Shown here: piece after piece, positions 16,251-24,561 of the stretch
How the letters are laid out: the number at the start of each line of letters is the position of its first letter
Position numbering within the stretch: position 1 is the first letter of the stretch
Source of the DNA: Nocardioides caeni
GTDB lineage: Bacteria > Actinomycetota > Actinomycetes > Propionibacteriales > Nocardioidaceae
Direction: 5' to 3'
Length of the DNA: 43,149 bases
Assembly: GCF_004912195.1 (NCBI RefSeq)
Contig: NZ_STGW01000011.1
Span: 86,142-129,290 of the forward strand
The notes under the pieces: generated by a model
The model's input: the letters and a program-made list of their open reading frames with translations, nothing else
Databases searched by the model: none
What the model was told of the DNA's origin: nothing
Translations under genes and position numbers: made by a program

Positions 16251-17228
16251 ATGACCGAGTCCACCGAAACCCGCAACGTCATCGTCATCGGGTCGGGCCC
16301 GTCGGGCTACACGGCCGCCGTCTACGCCGCCCGCGCCCAGCTCTCGCCCCTGGTGTTCGAGGGCTCGGTGACCGCGGGTGGCGCGCTGATGAACACCACC
16401 GAGGTGGAGAACTTCCCCGGCTTCCGCGACGGCATCATGGGTCCGGCCCTGATGGACGAGATGCGCGCCCAGGCCGAGCGGTTCGGTGCCGAGCTGGTCG
16501 CCGACGACGTCGTCGAGGTGGACCTCACCGGTGACGTCAAGATCGTGAAGACCGCGACCGACACCTACACCGCCAAGGCCGTGATCCTCGCGACCGGCTC
16601 GGGCTACCGCAAGCTCGACCTGCCCGACGAGGAGCGCCTGTCCGGACGGGGCGTGTCCTACTGCGCGACCTGCGACGGCTTCTTCTTCCGCGAGCAGCAC
16701 ATCGCCGTGGTCGGCGGCGGCGACTCCGCCGTCGAGGAGGCCACCTTCCTCACCCGCTTCGGCTCGAAGGTGTCGCTGATCGTGCGCCGCGACGAGCTGC
16801 GGGCCTCCAAGATCATGCAGGAGCGGGCGTTCGCCGACCCCAAGCTCGAGATCGTCTGGAACTCGGTCGTCGAGTCCATCAACGGCGCCGACTCGCTCGA
16901 GTCGCTGACGCTGAAGGACACCGTCACCGGCGAGACCAGCGACCTGCCGGCCACCGGCCTGTTCATCGCGATCGGCCACGAGCCCCGCTCCGAGCTGCTC
17001 GCGGGCCAGGTCGACCTCGACGACAACGGCTACGTGCTCGTCCGGCCCGGCACCACCGCGACCAACCTGCCCGGAGTCTTCGCGGCCGGCGACCTCGTCG
17101 ACCACACCTACCGCCAGGCGATCACCGCCGCCGGCACCGGCTGCTCCGCCGCCCTCGACGCCGAGCGCTACCTCGCCGAGCTCGAGCACCTCGCGCTGAC
17201 CGCCGGGAATGTCCCGGCCGGCGCGTAG
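16251..17228 (+). CDS. trxB: Thioredoxin-disulfide reductase
   Basis: A 325-residue low-molecular-weight flavoenzyme that reduces thioredoxin with NADPH. FAD-binding [18 protein letters not shown] is at the N-terminus. The redox pair is C138-A-T-C141 (CATCDGFFF). The NADPH motif [13 protein letters not shown] follows, and the second FAD motif [16 protein letters not shown] with the terminal [16 protein letters not shown] closes the chain. ATG at 16251 is preceded by CCAGGAAG. It is followed by trxA after 49 bp and preceded by a sigma-R-type promoter, so the pair is probably induced by disulfide stress. Confidence 0.97.
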   Translation: MTESTETRNVIVIGSGPSGYTAAVYAARAQLSPLVFEGSVTAGGALMNTTEVENFPGFRDGIMGPALMDEMRAQAERFGAELVADDVVEVDLTGDVKIVKTATDTYTAKAVILATGSGYRKLDLPDEERLSGRGVSYCATCDGFFFREQHIAVVGGGDSAVEEATFLTRFGSKVSLIVRRDELRASKIMQERAFADPKLEIVWNSVVESINGADSLESLTLKDTVTGETSDLPATGLFIAIGHEPRSELLAGQVDLDDNGYVLVRPGTTATNLPGVFAAGDLVDHTYRQAITAAGTGCSAALDAERYLAELEHLALTAGNVPAGA

Positions 17229-17277
17229 GTTCTAGACACCAGACGTTTCGTTCACCATCTCCTGAAGGGTGCCCACC

Positions 17278-17610
17278 GTGGCTGACAACATCTCCGCAGT
17301 GACCGACGCCGAGTTCGAGGCGCAGGTCCTCAAGTCCGACAAGCCCGTCCTGGTGGACTTCTGGGCCGAGTGGTGCGGCCCGTGCCGCCAGGTCGCCCCG
17401 ATCCTCGACGAGATCGCCGGCGCCCACGGTGACAAGATCACGTTCCTCAAGATGAACGTCGACGAGAACCCGGTCACCCCGGCCTCCTACCGCGTCACCG
17501 GCATCCCGACGATCAACGTCTACAGCGGCGGCGAGGTCGCCAAGACCATCGTCGGCGCCCGCCCGAAGGCCGCGATCCTCAAGGAGCTCGAGGACTTCAT
17601 CAACGCCTGA
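17278..17610 (+). CDS. trxA: Thioredoxin
   Basis: A 110-residue thioredoxin with the active site WCGPC (Trp32, Cys33, Cys36), the buried Asp in VLVDFWAEW, and the cis-proline motif GIPTINVY. It is the electron acceptor of the upstream trxB product. GTG at 17278 is chosen because GAAGGG (17264-17269) lies 8 bp upstream; GTG at 17269 would overlap that site. Length is standard. A hairpin terminator follows the stop. Confidence 0.97.
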   Translation: MADNISAVTDAEFEAQVLKSDKPVLVDFWAEWCGPCRQVAPILDEIAGAHGDKITFLKMNVDENPVTPASYRVTGIPTINVYSGGEVAKTIVGARPKAAILKELEDFINA

Positions 17611-17633
17611 GCGTCGCTCACGAGATCGACCCG

Positions 17634-17664
17634 ACAGCCCCCGGAGCTCCGCTCCGGGGGCTGT
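17634..17664 (+). terminator. Terminator after trxA
   Basis: Arms ACAGCCCCCGGAG (17634-17646) and CTCCGGGGGCTGT (17652-17664), 13 bp perfect, 5-nt loop, then TTGG. It sits 24 bp after the trxA stop. Confidence 0.8.
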
Positions 17665-17688
17665 TGGCGTGAGCGGGGCGATGCGGGC

Positions 17689-17779
17689 TGCGTAATTCAC
17701 GGGTTAACCCGTGAATTACGCACTTCTCACGGGAAACTTCCCGTCAGAAGTGACCATTTCACGGGTTAACCCGTGAAAT
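17689..17779. repeat. Cluster of three palindromes at 31-bp spacing
   Basis: P1 (17689-17722) is a perfect 34-bp palindrome. P2 (17721-17752) is a 32-bp near-palindrome with two mismatched pairs. P3 (17756-17779) is a perfect 24-bp palindrome. P1 and P3 share the 20-bp core TTCACGGGTTAACCCGTGAA. Centres lie at 17705/6, 17736/7 and 17767/8, so the spacing is exactly 31 bp twice, close to three helical turns. The cluster sits between convergent trxA and the GNAT gene, and P3 contains the GNAT stop codon. This could be a protein-binding array or a REP-like element. Confidence 0.85.
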
Positions 17780-18436
17780 AGGCACCCTCTGCACCACTTC
17801 CCGGGGCACGGGCGCCGGGGCGGGTCGCGGGCGTCGTACGACGCCGACGATCCGCTCCCAGGCGGCCTCGACCTCGCCGCGCCAGGTGACCAGCGAGCGC
17901 ATCTCCATCCGCATCCGCGGCGTGAGGGGGTGGGGGCGGTGGGTCTTGAACCCCACGTGGGCGAGGAAGTCGGCGGGTACGGCGCAGTCGGCGCCCGGGC
18001 CGACGACCCGCCGGCCGGTGTGGGCGAAGGCCTCGACGGCGCGGACGTGCTCGCGCCCGATGAGGTCACGGGCCATGCCCTGCACCAGGAGTCGGCCGAT
18101 GCCGCCGCGCCGATGACCGGGTCGCACCCACGCCGCGGTGAGGAGCACGGCGTCGGCGGACACCGGTGCGGTGGGGAACGCCGCCGCCGCCGGCACCCAG
18201 GACGGCGGCGCATAGACGAGGTGCCCGACCGGCTCCCCGTCGACCAGCGCGACGCGGCCGCAGGAGCCCCATTCGCGCAGTACTTCGGAGACCCACAGCT
18301 CCTTCTCGTGTCGCCGCTCGTGGGTGTCGAGGCCGTCGCGGTGGAAGGGCGGGTGCTCCCAGAACAGGCAGTCGCGGCAGGGCGCGTCGAGCGCGGTGAG
18401 CAGGTCCAGGGTGAGCGGGACCGTTGTACGGGTCAT
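17759..18436 (-). CDS. GNAT-family N-acetyltransferase
   Basis: A 225-residue acetyltransferase-fold protein. The coenzyme A-binding signature is WVRPGHRRGGIGRLLVQGMARDL (V-R-P-x-x-R-x-x-G-I/G). Upstream strands include GRVALVDGEPVGHLVYAPPSW. Two cysteines lie near the start (CRDCLFWE). The acceptor substrate is unknown. ATG at 18436 follows GGAGG. Similar genes occur near trxA-parB in other actinobacteria. The last codons and the stop lie inside a palindrome (17756-17779), so the C-terminus may have been set by that element. Confidence 0.87.
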   Translation of the reverse strand: MTRTTVPLTLDLLTALDAPCRDCLFWEHPPFHRDGLDTHERRHEKELWVSEVLREWGSCGRVALVDGEPVGHLVYAPPSWVPAAAAFPTAPVSADAVLLTAAWVRPGHRRGGIGRLLVQGMARDLIGREHVRAVEAFAHTGRRVVGPGADCAVPADFLAHVGFKTHRPHPLTPRMRMEMRSLVTWRGEVEAAWERIVGVVRRPRPAPAPVPREVVQRVPISRVNP

Positions 18437-18454
18437 CCGGCCTCCGTAGGTAAA

Positions 18455-18471
18455 CAGGTGGCACCCACCTG
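18455..18471. promoter_or_regulatory. Inverted repeat in the GNAT/aminotransferase divergent region
   Basis: CAGGTGG-CAC-CCACCTG, perfect 7-bp arms, in a gap of only 49 bp between divergent starts. On the plus strand it lies between a possible -35 TAAACA (18451-18456) and -10 GAGAAT (18473-18478), so a bound protein could block both genes. The operator role is inferred. Confidence 0.5.
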
Positions 18472-18485
18472 CGAGAATGCTCCTC

Positions 18486-19700
18486 GTGAGGCAGATCCGC
18501 CAGAGCAAGAAGCTCGCCAATGTCCGCTACGACGTCCGGGGTCCCATCCTCGTCGAGGCTCAGCGGCTGGAGGCCGAGGGTCACCGGATCCTCAAGCTCA
18601 ACATCGGCAACCCGGCTCCGTTCGGCTTCGAGGCGCCGGAGGCGATCGTCGCCGACATCACCCACCACCTGCCCGAGGCGCAGGGCTACAGCGACTCGCG
18701 CGGCATCTACTCCGCCCGCACCGCGGTCGCGCAGTACTACCAGTCGCGCGGTCTGCAGCACACCGACGTCGAGGACGTCTTCATCGGCAACGGCGTCTCC
18801 GAAATGATCTCGATGGTCCTCCAGACCTTCCTCGACGACGGCAACGAGATCCTCGTGCCCGCCCCGGACTACCCGCTGTGGACGGGTGCGGTGTCGCTGT
18901 CCGGCGGTACGCCGGTCCACTACCGCTGCGACGAGGACAACGGCTGGATGCCCGACCTCGCCGACATCGAGGCCAAGATCACCGAGAACACGCACGGCCT
19001 GGTGATCATCAACCCCAACAACCCCACGGGTGCGGTCTACAGCAAGGACATGGTCACCCAGCTGGTCGACATCGCCCGGCGCCACGACCTCGTGGTCTTC
19101 GCCGACGAGATCTACGAGAAGATCCTGTTCGACGACGCGGTGCACCACCACGCGGCGGCGGCCGCCGGCAACGACGTGCTGTGCCTGACGTTCAGCGGTC
19201 TGTCGAAGGCCTACCGGGTCTGCGGCTACCGCGCGGGCTGGGTGATGGTCTCCGGGCCGAAGGAGCTCGCCGCGGACTTCCTGGAGGGGCTCACGACGCT
19301 CTCCAACATGCGCATGTGCGCCAACGTCCCGGCGCAGCACGCGATCCAGACCGCCCTGGGCGGCTACCAGTCGATCAATGAGCTGATCGTGCCGGGCGGG
19401 CGGTTCTACGAGCAGGCGATGCTGGCCCACCGCCTCCTCAACGAGATCCCGGGGGTCTCCTCGGTGAAGCCCAGCGGTGCGCTCTACTGCTTCCCGCGCC
19501 TGGACCCGGCCGTCTATCCGATCGACGACGACGAGCAGTTCGTGATCGAGCTGCTGCGGGCCAAGAAGATCCTCGTCACCCACGGCACCGGCTTCAACTG
19601 GTTCGAGCCCGACCACTTCCGCCTGGTCACCCTCCCCGACGTGGACATGCTCGAGGAGGCCATCGGCCGGATCGCCGAGTTCCTCGCGACCCGCCGCTGA
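18486..19700 (+). CDS. Pyridoxal-phosphate aminotransferase, AlaA-like
   Basis: A 404-residue class I/II aminotransferase. Visible motifs are LKLNIGNPAPFGF, GYSDSRGIYSARTAVAQYY, PAPDYPLWTGAV, VIINPNNPTGAVY (cofactor-binding Asn-Pro), VVFADEIYEKILFD, and TFSGLSKAYRVCGYRAGW with the Schiff-base lysine in SLSKAYR-type context. This set is typical of AlaA/AlaT glutamate-pyruvate aminotransferases; alanine synthesis is the likeliest role. GTG at 18486 is preferred (GAGAAT 7 bp upstream, no Shine-Dalgarno sequence), and ATG at 18477 is the alternative. Confidence 0.9.
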   Translation: MRQIRQSKKLANVRYDVRGPILVEAQRLEAEGHRILKLNIGNPAPFGFEAPEAIVADITHHLPEAQGYSDSRGIYSARTAVAQYYQSRGLQHTDVEDVFIGNGVSEMISMVLQTFLDDGNEILVPAPDYPLWTGAVSLSGGTPVHYRCDEDNGWMPDLADIEAKITENTHGLVIINPNNPTGAVYSKDMVTQLVDIARRHDLVVFADEIYEKILFDDAVHHHAAAAAGNDVLCLTFSGLSKAYRVCGYRAGWVMVSGPKELAADFLEGLTTLSNMRMCANVPAQHAIQTALGGYQSINELIVPGGRFYEQAMLAHRLLNEIPGVSSVKPSGALYCFPRLDPAVYPIDDDEQFVIELLRAKKILVTHGTGFNWFEPDHFRLVTLPDVDMLEEAIGRIAEFLATRR

Positions 19701-19816
19701 CACCTCGTCCCGTGAGGGCGGTACGCCGTCCCTTCACCCCCGACGAACAATTCCAGGCCATCGATCTGCCGGTGGACGCACTGCCATCTGTTCGCAGGGC
19801 CTGACAGACTCTCCCG

Positions 19817-20602
19817 GTGCTCGACATCACCTACCCGCCCGTCATCGTCGCCGCCAAGACGCTCTTCAAGCTGATGCGTCAGGACGTCGTGGTCAGCGGT
19901 TCCGAGAACGTCCCCCGCAAGGGCGGCGCGCTCCTCGCCATCAACCACACCGGCTACGTCGACTTCATCTACGGCGGCGCCGGCGCCGAGCCGCAGAAGC
20001 GCCTGGTCCGCTTCATGATCAAGAAGGAGATGATGGACGCCCCCGGCGTCGGTCACCTGCTCCGCTCCTTCCACCACATCCGCGTGGACCGCGGCTCGGG
20101 CGAGCAGTCCGCCCGCACCGCCATCGAGTACCTCAACGCCGGCGAGGTCGTCGGCATCTACCCCGAGGCGACGATCTCCCGCTCGTTCGAGATCAAGGAG
20201 CTGAAGTCGGGTGCCACGAGGATCGCTGCCGAGGCCGACGTACCGCTCATCCCGGTCATCGTCTGGGGCGCCCACCGGCTGATGACCAAGGACCACGACA
20301 AGGACTTCTCCCGCTCCCCCAAGACGATCATCGTCAAGGTCGGCGAGCCGATGTATCCCCAGGCCGGCAACGCCGCCGAGGACACCCAGCAGCTCCGCGC
20401 AACCATGCAGCGCATGCTCGACGAGGTCATCGCGAACTACCCCGAGTCCGAGAAGCAGCCCGGCTCCTGGTGGATCCCCGCACGCTTCGGCGGCAGCGCC
20501 CCGACCCCGGAGAAGGCCGCGGAGCTCGATGCAGCCGAGCTGCGCGAGCGCGCGGCGAAGCGCGCCGCCAAGGCCGCCGAGAAGAAGTCCGGCAAGAAGT
20601 AG
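19817..20602 (+). CDS. 1-acyl-sn-glycerol-3-phosphate acyltransferase-like protein (PlsC family)
   Basis: A 261-residue lysophospholipid acyltransferase. The catalytic HX4D motif is NHTGYVD (His44, Asp49), followed by a substrate-binding block (FHHIRVDRGSG) and GIYPEATISRS in place of the usual FPEGTRS. VPLIPVIVWGAH is the fourth motif. The C-terminus is a Lys/Ala/Glu-rich helix ending KKSGKK, probably membrane- or surface-contacting. The exact lipid acceptor is not determined. GTG at 19817; CAGACT (19805-19810) lies 6 bp upstream, so it may be leaderless. A degenerate parS site and a strong terminator follow the stop. Confidence 0.88.
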   Translation: MLDITYPPVIVAAKTLFKLMRQDVVVSGSENVPRKGGALLAINHTGYVDFIYGGAGAEPQKRLVRFMIKKEMMDAPGVGHLLRSFHHIRVDRGSGEQSARTAIEYLNAGEVVGIYPEATISRSFEIKELKSGATRIAAEADVPLIPVIVWGAHRLMTKDHDKDFSRSPKTIIVKVGEPMYPQAGNAAEDTQQLRATMQRMLDEVIANYPESEKQPGSWWIPARFGGSAPTPEKAAELDAAELRERAAKRAAKAAEKKSGKK

Positions 20603-20605
20603 GAC

Positions 20606-20619
20606 GTTTCACGTAGAAC
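20606..20619. promoter_or_regulatory. parS: Degenerate parS-like site
   Basis: GTTTCACGTAGAAC matches the parS core GTTTCACGTGAAAC at 12 of 14 positions. It lies 4 bp after the acyltransferase stop and near the parAB locus. It may be weak or non-functional. Confidence 0.45.
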
Positions 20620-20624
20620 AATCG

Positions 20625-20662
20625 ACAAACCGACAAGTCGCCCTAGCGACTTGTCGGTTTGT
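20625..20662 (+). terminator. Strong intrinsic terminator after the acyltransferase gene
   Basis: Arms ACAAACCGACAAGTCG (20625-20640) and CGACTTGTCGGTTTGT (20647-20662), 16 bp perfect plus one closing C-G pair, loop CCTA, followed by a T-rich tail (TGTTTTGTC). It is the most canonical terminator in the window. Confidence 0.9.
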
Positions 20663-21038
20663 TGTTTTGTCGACAAAGGGCCGCGATCGGTCTCGAGGAG
20701 CAAGCGCCAGCGAGCGTCTCTAGATGCCGGTGCGGACCTCGACGAGGCAACCACAGGCGGGGCGGCGCCTGCGGTGCCGTACGGGGCGTCCCCCGCCGGC
20801 GCATCGGGGTGCCCTCGGCTGGAGACACAAGTCAGCCAGGCACGACGGTGGCCGAGGGCGGGGACCCCGCTCTGCGCCGCCGGGGGAGTCACGGGAGGCG
20901 CCGCAGGCGCCGCCCCACCCACCCAGCGGCCACAGTCAGGCGCAGAGGCTACGGAGGTCTCGAGACGGCCGTAGCTGGCCTCCTCGACCAACGATGGAGG
21001 ACGGGAGGCGCCGCAGGCGCCGACCCGACCAGGCGCGG
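20663..21038. repeat. Non-coding, repeat-rich spacer between the acyltransferase gene and parB
   Basis: No credible gene is seen here. A 22-bp direct repeat beginning ACGGGAGGCGCC occurs at 20891-20912 and 21001-21022, exactly 110 bp apart, each containing the hairpin GGCGCC-GCA-GGCGCC. Two interspersed palindromes of the GGTCGAGGAG...CGTCTCGAGACC type lie at 20689-20724 (degenerate) and 20956-20989 (reverse orientation). Confidence 0.7.
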
Positions 21039-22112
21039 TCAGATCGGGCGGTCGGAGCGGTTGCGTGTGTCGATCAGGTCGACGATGCGCTGCAGGTCGC
21101 CGGTGTTGGCGAACTCGATCGTGATCTTGCCCTTGGTCCTGCCGAGGTCGATCTTGACCCGGGTCTCCAGCCGGTCGCCCAGGCGCTCGGAGAGCTCGTT
21201 GAGGCCGGGTGCCTGTGGCTTGGCACGGCGCGGCCGCGAGGTGGCCTCGCCGCCGGTGTCGCCGACCGCGACGATCTCCTCCAGGCCCCGCACCGAGATG
21301 CCCTCGGCGACGACGCGCTGCGCGAGCCGGTCCTGGCTGTCGGCGTCCGCGACACCGAGCAGGGCCCGGGCGTGGCCGGCGGACAGCACGCCGGCGGCGA
21401 CCCGGCGCTGCACGGCCGGGGTGAGCTTGAGCAGGCGCAGCGTGTTGCTGATCTGCGGGCGGGAGCGGCCGATGCGCCGGGCCAGCTCGTCGTGGGTGCA
21501 GGAGAAGTCCTCGAGCAGCTGCTGGTAGGCCGCAGCCTCCTCGAGCGGGTTGAGGTTGCTGCGGTGGAGGTTCTCCAGCAGCGCGTCGCGGAGCATGTCG
21601 GTGTCGTCGGTCTCGCGCACGATCGCGGGGATCGTGTCGAGGCCGGCCTTCTGGGTGGCGCGCCAGCGCCGCTCCCCCATGACGAGCTCATAGCTCTCGG
21701 GGCCCGTCCTGCGGACGACGACGGGCTGGAGCAGTCCGATCTCCTTGATGGAGTGGACCAGCTCGGCCATCGCCTCCTCGTCGAAGACCGTCCGGGGGTT
21801 GACGGCGTTGGGCCGGATGGCCCCGACGGGCAGCTCGGCGAACCAGGCGCCGTCGACCGGCGTCAGGCCGCTGTCGTCGGCCCCGGAAGACGAATTCGCC
21901 GTCTGAGCGCCTGACGCGGCACCGGTGGACGTGGGGTCCACCGACGTGCTGGAAGGCCCGCTGGCGCCAAGGTCCGCACTCCGGTCGGCGGGGTTGACAA
22001 CCCCGGCTCCGTTGCCGCCGGATCCGGCTTCCTGCTCGGGGGTCGGCGGTGCGGTCGGGATCAGGGATCCGAGGCCTCGACCGAGCCCTCGACGGGGTGC
22101 TCCACCACTCAC
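21039..22112 (-). CDS. parB: Chromosome-partitioning protein ParB
   Basis: A 357-residue CTP-dependent DNA clamp that loads at parS. The N-terminus has [13 protein letters not shown], the ParA-stimulating peptide. A Ser/Thr/Gly linker follows (20-85). The ParB/Srx core shows [36 protein letters not shown] and [11 protein letters not shown] (CTP-binding box). The helix-turn-helix that reads parS follows ([26 protein letters not shown]), and the C-terminus is a dimerisation domain. GTG at 22112 overlaps the parA stop (GTGA), with GGGAGG upstream. Three perfect parS sites lie within 3 kb. Confidence 0.96.
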   Translation of the reverse strand: MSGGAPRRGLGRGLGSLIPTAPPTPEQEAGSGGNGAGVVNPADRSADLGASGPSSTSVDPTSTGAASGAQTANSSSGADDSGLTPVDGAWFAELPVGAIRPNAVNPRTVFDEEAMAELVHSIKEIGLLQPVVVRRTGPESYELVMGERRWRATQKAGLDTIPAIVRETDDTDMLRDALLENLHRSNLNPLEEAAAYQQLLEDFSCTHDELARRIGRSRPQISNTLRLLKLTPAVQRRVAAGVLSAGHARALLGVADADSQDRLAQRVVAEGISVRGLEEIVAVGDTGGEATSRPRRAKPQAPGLNELSERLGDRLETRVKIDLGRTKGKITIEFANTGDLQRIVDLIDTRNRSDRPI

Positions 22113-23242
22113 GACAGCCTCCCTCCGGCCACGATCTCACGCGCTGCTTCCAGATAGCTGAGGGCTCCCGGCGAGCCCGGGTCGTAGGTCATCACGGTCT
22201 GTCCGTAGGACGGTGCCTCGGACACGCGCACCGACCGCGGGATCGCCGTCTTCAGGACCTGGTCGCCGAAGTGCTCGCGCACCTCCTGGGCGACACCGGC
22301 GGCCAGGCGGGTCCGCGCGTCGTACATCGTGAGCACGATGGTGGACACCGCCAGCTCGGGATTGAGGTGCGCGCGCACCATGTCGACCGTCGCGAGCAGC
22401 TGGCCGAGTCCCTCCAGCGCGTAGTACTCCGCCTGGATCGGGATCAGCATCTCCGCGCCGGCAACGAGGGCGTTGAGGGTCAGCAGACCGAGCGACGGCG
22501 GGCAGTCGACGAAGACGTAGTCGAACCGGTCCTCCCCTGCGTCAGCAGCACTGCCGATCCGCGGGTGGGCGTCGATCGCCTTCTTCAGCCGCTGCTCACG
22601 GGCGACGACGCTGACGAGCTCGATCTCGGCACCGGCCAGGTCGATGGTCGCGGGCACCACCCAGAGGCCGGCGGCGTCGGGGCACGGCTGCGCGAGGTCG
22701 ACCAACGAGAGGCCGTCGACCAGCAGCTCGTACGTCGACGGCGTGCCCTGGCGGTGCTCGATGTTGAGCGCCGTGGAGGCGTTGCCCTGAGGGTCGAGGT
22801 CGATCACCAGCACCCGCTGCCCGAGCTGGGTCAGCGCGGCGGCTAGGTTGACGGTGGACGTCGTCTTGCCGACGCCGCCCTTCTGGTTGGCGACGACGAA
22901 GACCCGGGTCTCCGACGGCCGGTCCAGGTTCTCCTGGGGGATGCCCGCCCGGACCATGACGGTGGCCTGCGCAGCGCGCGCGAGCGGGGTCTGGTCGTCA
23001 TCGAAGCCCGCAGCGCGTTCGGCGAGCTGGGCGGCCGTCAGCACCGGCGTCGGACCGGGAGCCGTTTCACGTGAAACGTCCGACCCGTCATCGGGCGTCG
23101 TTTCACGTGAAACCTCGTACGAGCCGTGATAGGTCACCGCGTCGTCCACCTGTGGAAAACCAGGGGCGCCCTGTGGATGGCTACGCTCAGGAGTGGTCCT
23201 GTCACCGGTGGAAAACTCTCCGGGAGACGACGGGTCGTTCAC
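22109..23242 (-). CDS. parA: Chromosome-partitioning ATPase ParA
   Basis: A 377-residue ParA/MinD-type ATPase that binds DNA non-specifically and segregates ParB-parS complexes. The deviant Walker A is [17 protein letters not shown], followed by [13 protein letters not shown] (A') and [18 protein letters not shown] (Walker B). An N-terminal extension of about 110 residues is low in complexity and contains VSRET twice, each encoded by a perfect parS site. GTG at 23242 overlaps the rsmG stop and its own stop overlaps parB, so rsmG-parA-parB form one coupled unit. Confidence 0.95.
   Translation of the reverse strand: MNDPSSPGEFSTGDRTTPERSHPQGAPGFPQVDDAVTYHGSYEVSRETTPDDGSDVSRETAPGPTPVLTAAQLAERAAGFDDDQTPLARAAQATVMVRAGIPQENLDRPSETRVFVVANQKGGVGKTTSTVNLAAALTQLGQRVLVIDLDPQGNASTALNIEHRQGTPSTYELLVDGLSLVDLAQPCPDAAGLWVVPATIDLAGAEIELVSVVAREQRLKKAIDAHPRIGSAADAGEDRFDYVFVDCPPSLGLLTLNALVAGAEMLIPIQAEYYALEGLGQLLATVDMVRAHLNPELAVSTIVLTMYDARTRLAAGVAQEVREHFGDQVLKTAIPRSVRVSEAPSYGQTVMTYDPGSPGALSYLEAAREIVAGGRLS
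23064..23077. promoter_or_regulatory. parS: parS site inside parA
   Basis: Perfect 14-bp palindrome GTTTCACGTGAAAC, the ParB-binding site. It lies in the parA reading frame and encodes Val-Ser-Arg-Glu-Thr. Confidence 0.93.
23100..23113. promoter_or_regulatory. parS: Second parS site inside parA
   Basis: Perfect GTTTCACGTGAAAC, 36 bp from the first copy and in the same reading frame, again encoding VSRET. Confidence 0.93.
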
Positions 23243-23982
23243 GACTTCCTCCTCTTGTTTCGCGACCTGGCAGACGCGGACCGACGGCGGTCAGCCTGGT
23301 CGCGAGGTCGCAACGATACGCGGGTACGGGACGGATCGGACCAGCGGATCCGGGCGATGTGGACAGCGTCGATCCCGGCGCCCTCCGGGCCCGGAACCAC
23401 CTCGATCTGGGGCTCGGTGCCGCCGAGTCCCCGGATCACGTCGAGCGCCGGCGACACCTCGTCGGCGACCGAGGATCCCTTGAGGGCGATCATCTCGCCG
23501 TGGGGCGCCACCAACGGCAGGCACCACGACGTCAGTCGATCGAGGGGGGCGACCGCACGGGAGGTCACCACGTCGAACGTCGCCTCGCCGTGCAGGGCAT
23601 CGGCCCGGTCTCGACGGACGGTCACGTTGGTCAGCGCCAGCGCCTCGACGACCTCTTCCAGGAAGGTCGTACGGCGCAGCAGCGGCTCGACCAGGGTCAG
23701 CCGCAGGTCAGGACGCGCGATGGCCAGGACCAGTCCCGGCAGCCCGGCGCCCGATCCGACGTCGGCCACTGTGGCGTCCTGCGGCAGCACGGCGCCGAGG
23801 AGCGCGCAGTTGATCAGGTGCCGCTCCCACAGGCGCGGCGCTTCGCGCGGTCCGATGAGACCGCGGACGACGCCGTCGGCGGCCAGCAGGGCGGCGTACT
23901 GCTCGGCGAGGACCAGTCGGTCCCCGGGAAAGACGACGGCCGCCGCCGGAGGGGGCGGCGGCACGTCGATGGGTTGTTTCAC
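23239..23982 (-). CDS. rsmG: 16S rRNA (guanine527-N7)-methyltransferase RsmG
   Basis: A 247-residue SAM-dependent methyltransferase that modifies G527 of 16S rRNA. The class I fold shows [49 protein letters not shown], with the SAM-binding glycine-rich loop, and later [23 protein letters not shown] basic tail ([14 protein letters not shown]) may contact rRNA. The GTG at 23982 lies inside a parS site, so ParB binding covers the start codon. Loss of this enzyme is known to give low-level streptomycin resistance in other bacteria. Confidence 0.95.
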   Translation of the reverse strand: MKQPIDVPPPPPAAAVVFPGDRLVLAEQYAALLAADGVVRGLIGPREAPRLWERHLINCALLGAVLPQDATVADVGSGAGLPGLVLAIARPDLRLTLVEPLLRRTTFLEEVVEALALTNVTVRRDRADALHGEATFDVVTSRAVAPLDRLTSWCLPLVAPHGEMIALKGSSVADEVSPALDVIRGLGGTEPQIEVVPGPEGAGIDAVHIARIRWSDPSRTRVSLRPRDQADRRRSASARSRNKRRKS

Positions 23983-23989
23983 GTGAAAC
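23976..23989. promoter_or_regulatory. parS: parS site over the rsmG start codon
   Basis: Perfect GTTTCACGTGAAAC; the rsmG GTG (23982-23980) is formed by its central CACGTG. ParB loading here could affect rsmG-parA-parB expression. Confidence 0.93.
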
Positions 23990-24015
23990 CAGGTGTCGAA
24001 CCGAGTCGCGGGGAC

Positions 24016-24561
24016 TCAGCTGGCCGGGTGCACCACGACATAGCGGCGGGGCTCGACGCCCGCCGACTCCGACGTGAGGCCGGCGGCGGCGACCGCGTCG
24101 TGGACGATCTTGCGCTCGAACGGCGACATGGGCTCGAGGGAGACCGGCTCACCCGACTCAGCGACCTTGGCGGCCGTCTCGATCCCGAGCTGGGTCAACC
24201 GGGAGCGCTTGTCCGCGCGGAAGCCGGACACGTCGAGCATGAGGCGCGAGCGCTCACCGGTCTCGCGATAGACCGCGAGGCGGGTCAGCTCCTGCAGCGC
24301 CTCCAGCACCTTGCCGTCGCGTCCGACGAGCTGGTTGAGGTCGGCGCCGACGATGGAGACCGCCGCGCGGTCCGCTTCGACGTCGATGTCCAGGTCGCCG
24401 TCGAGGTCGGCGATGTCCAGGAGCTCCTCGAGGTAGTCGGCGGCGATGTCGCCCTCCTGCTCGAGGCGGTTGACCTTGTCGGTGCCCTGGGGGGCCTCGT
24501 CGGCGGTCTCGGTCAGCGTCGCCGTGTCGGCGATCGTCTCGGGGGCGGTCTCAGCGCTCAC
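24016..24561 (-). CDS. jag: Jag/KhpB-like KH-R3H RNA-binding protein
   Basis: A 181-residue protein. After an acidic N-terminal region (1-55) comes a KH-type domain (about 57-120; VGADLNQLVGRDGKVLEALQELTRLAV), then an R3H domain (about 125-181; SPFERKIVHDAVAAA and PRRYVVVHPA, with the Arg-x-x-x-His pattern). Homologues bind RNA and affect cell elongation and division. GTG at 24561 overlaps the yidC stop (GTGA). The N-terminal Jag domain of Firmicutes is missing, as is usual in actinobacteria. Confidence 0.92.
   Translation of the reverse strand: MSAETAPETIADTATLTETADEAPQGTDKVNRLEQEGDIAADYLEELLDIADLDGDLDIDVEADRAAVSIVGADLNQLVGRDGKVLEALQELTRLAVYRETGERSRLMLDVSGFRADKRSRLTQLGIETAAKVAESGEPVSLEPMSPFERKIVHDAVAAAGLTSESAGVEPRRYVVVHPAS

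Noticed and set aside
20659..21914. Overlapping open frames between the acyltransferase gene and parB
   Set aside because: Arg/Gly/Ala-rich translations with no start signals, running into parB antisense; the segment is better read as repeat-rich non-coding DNA.
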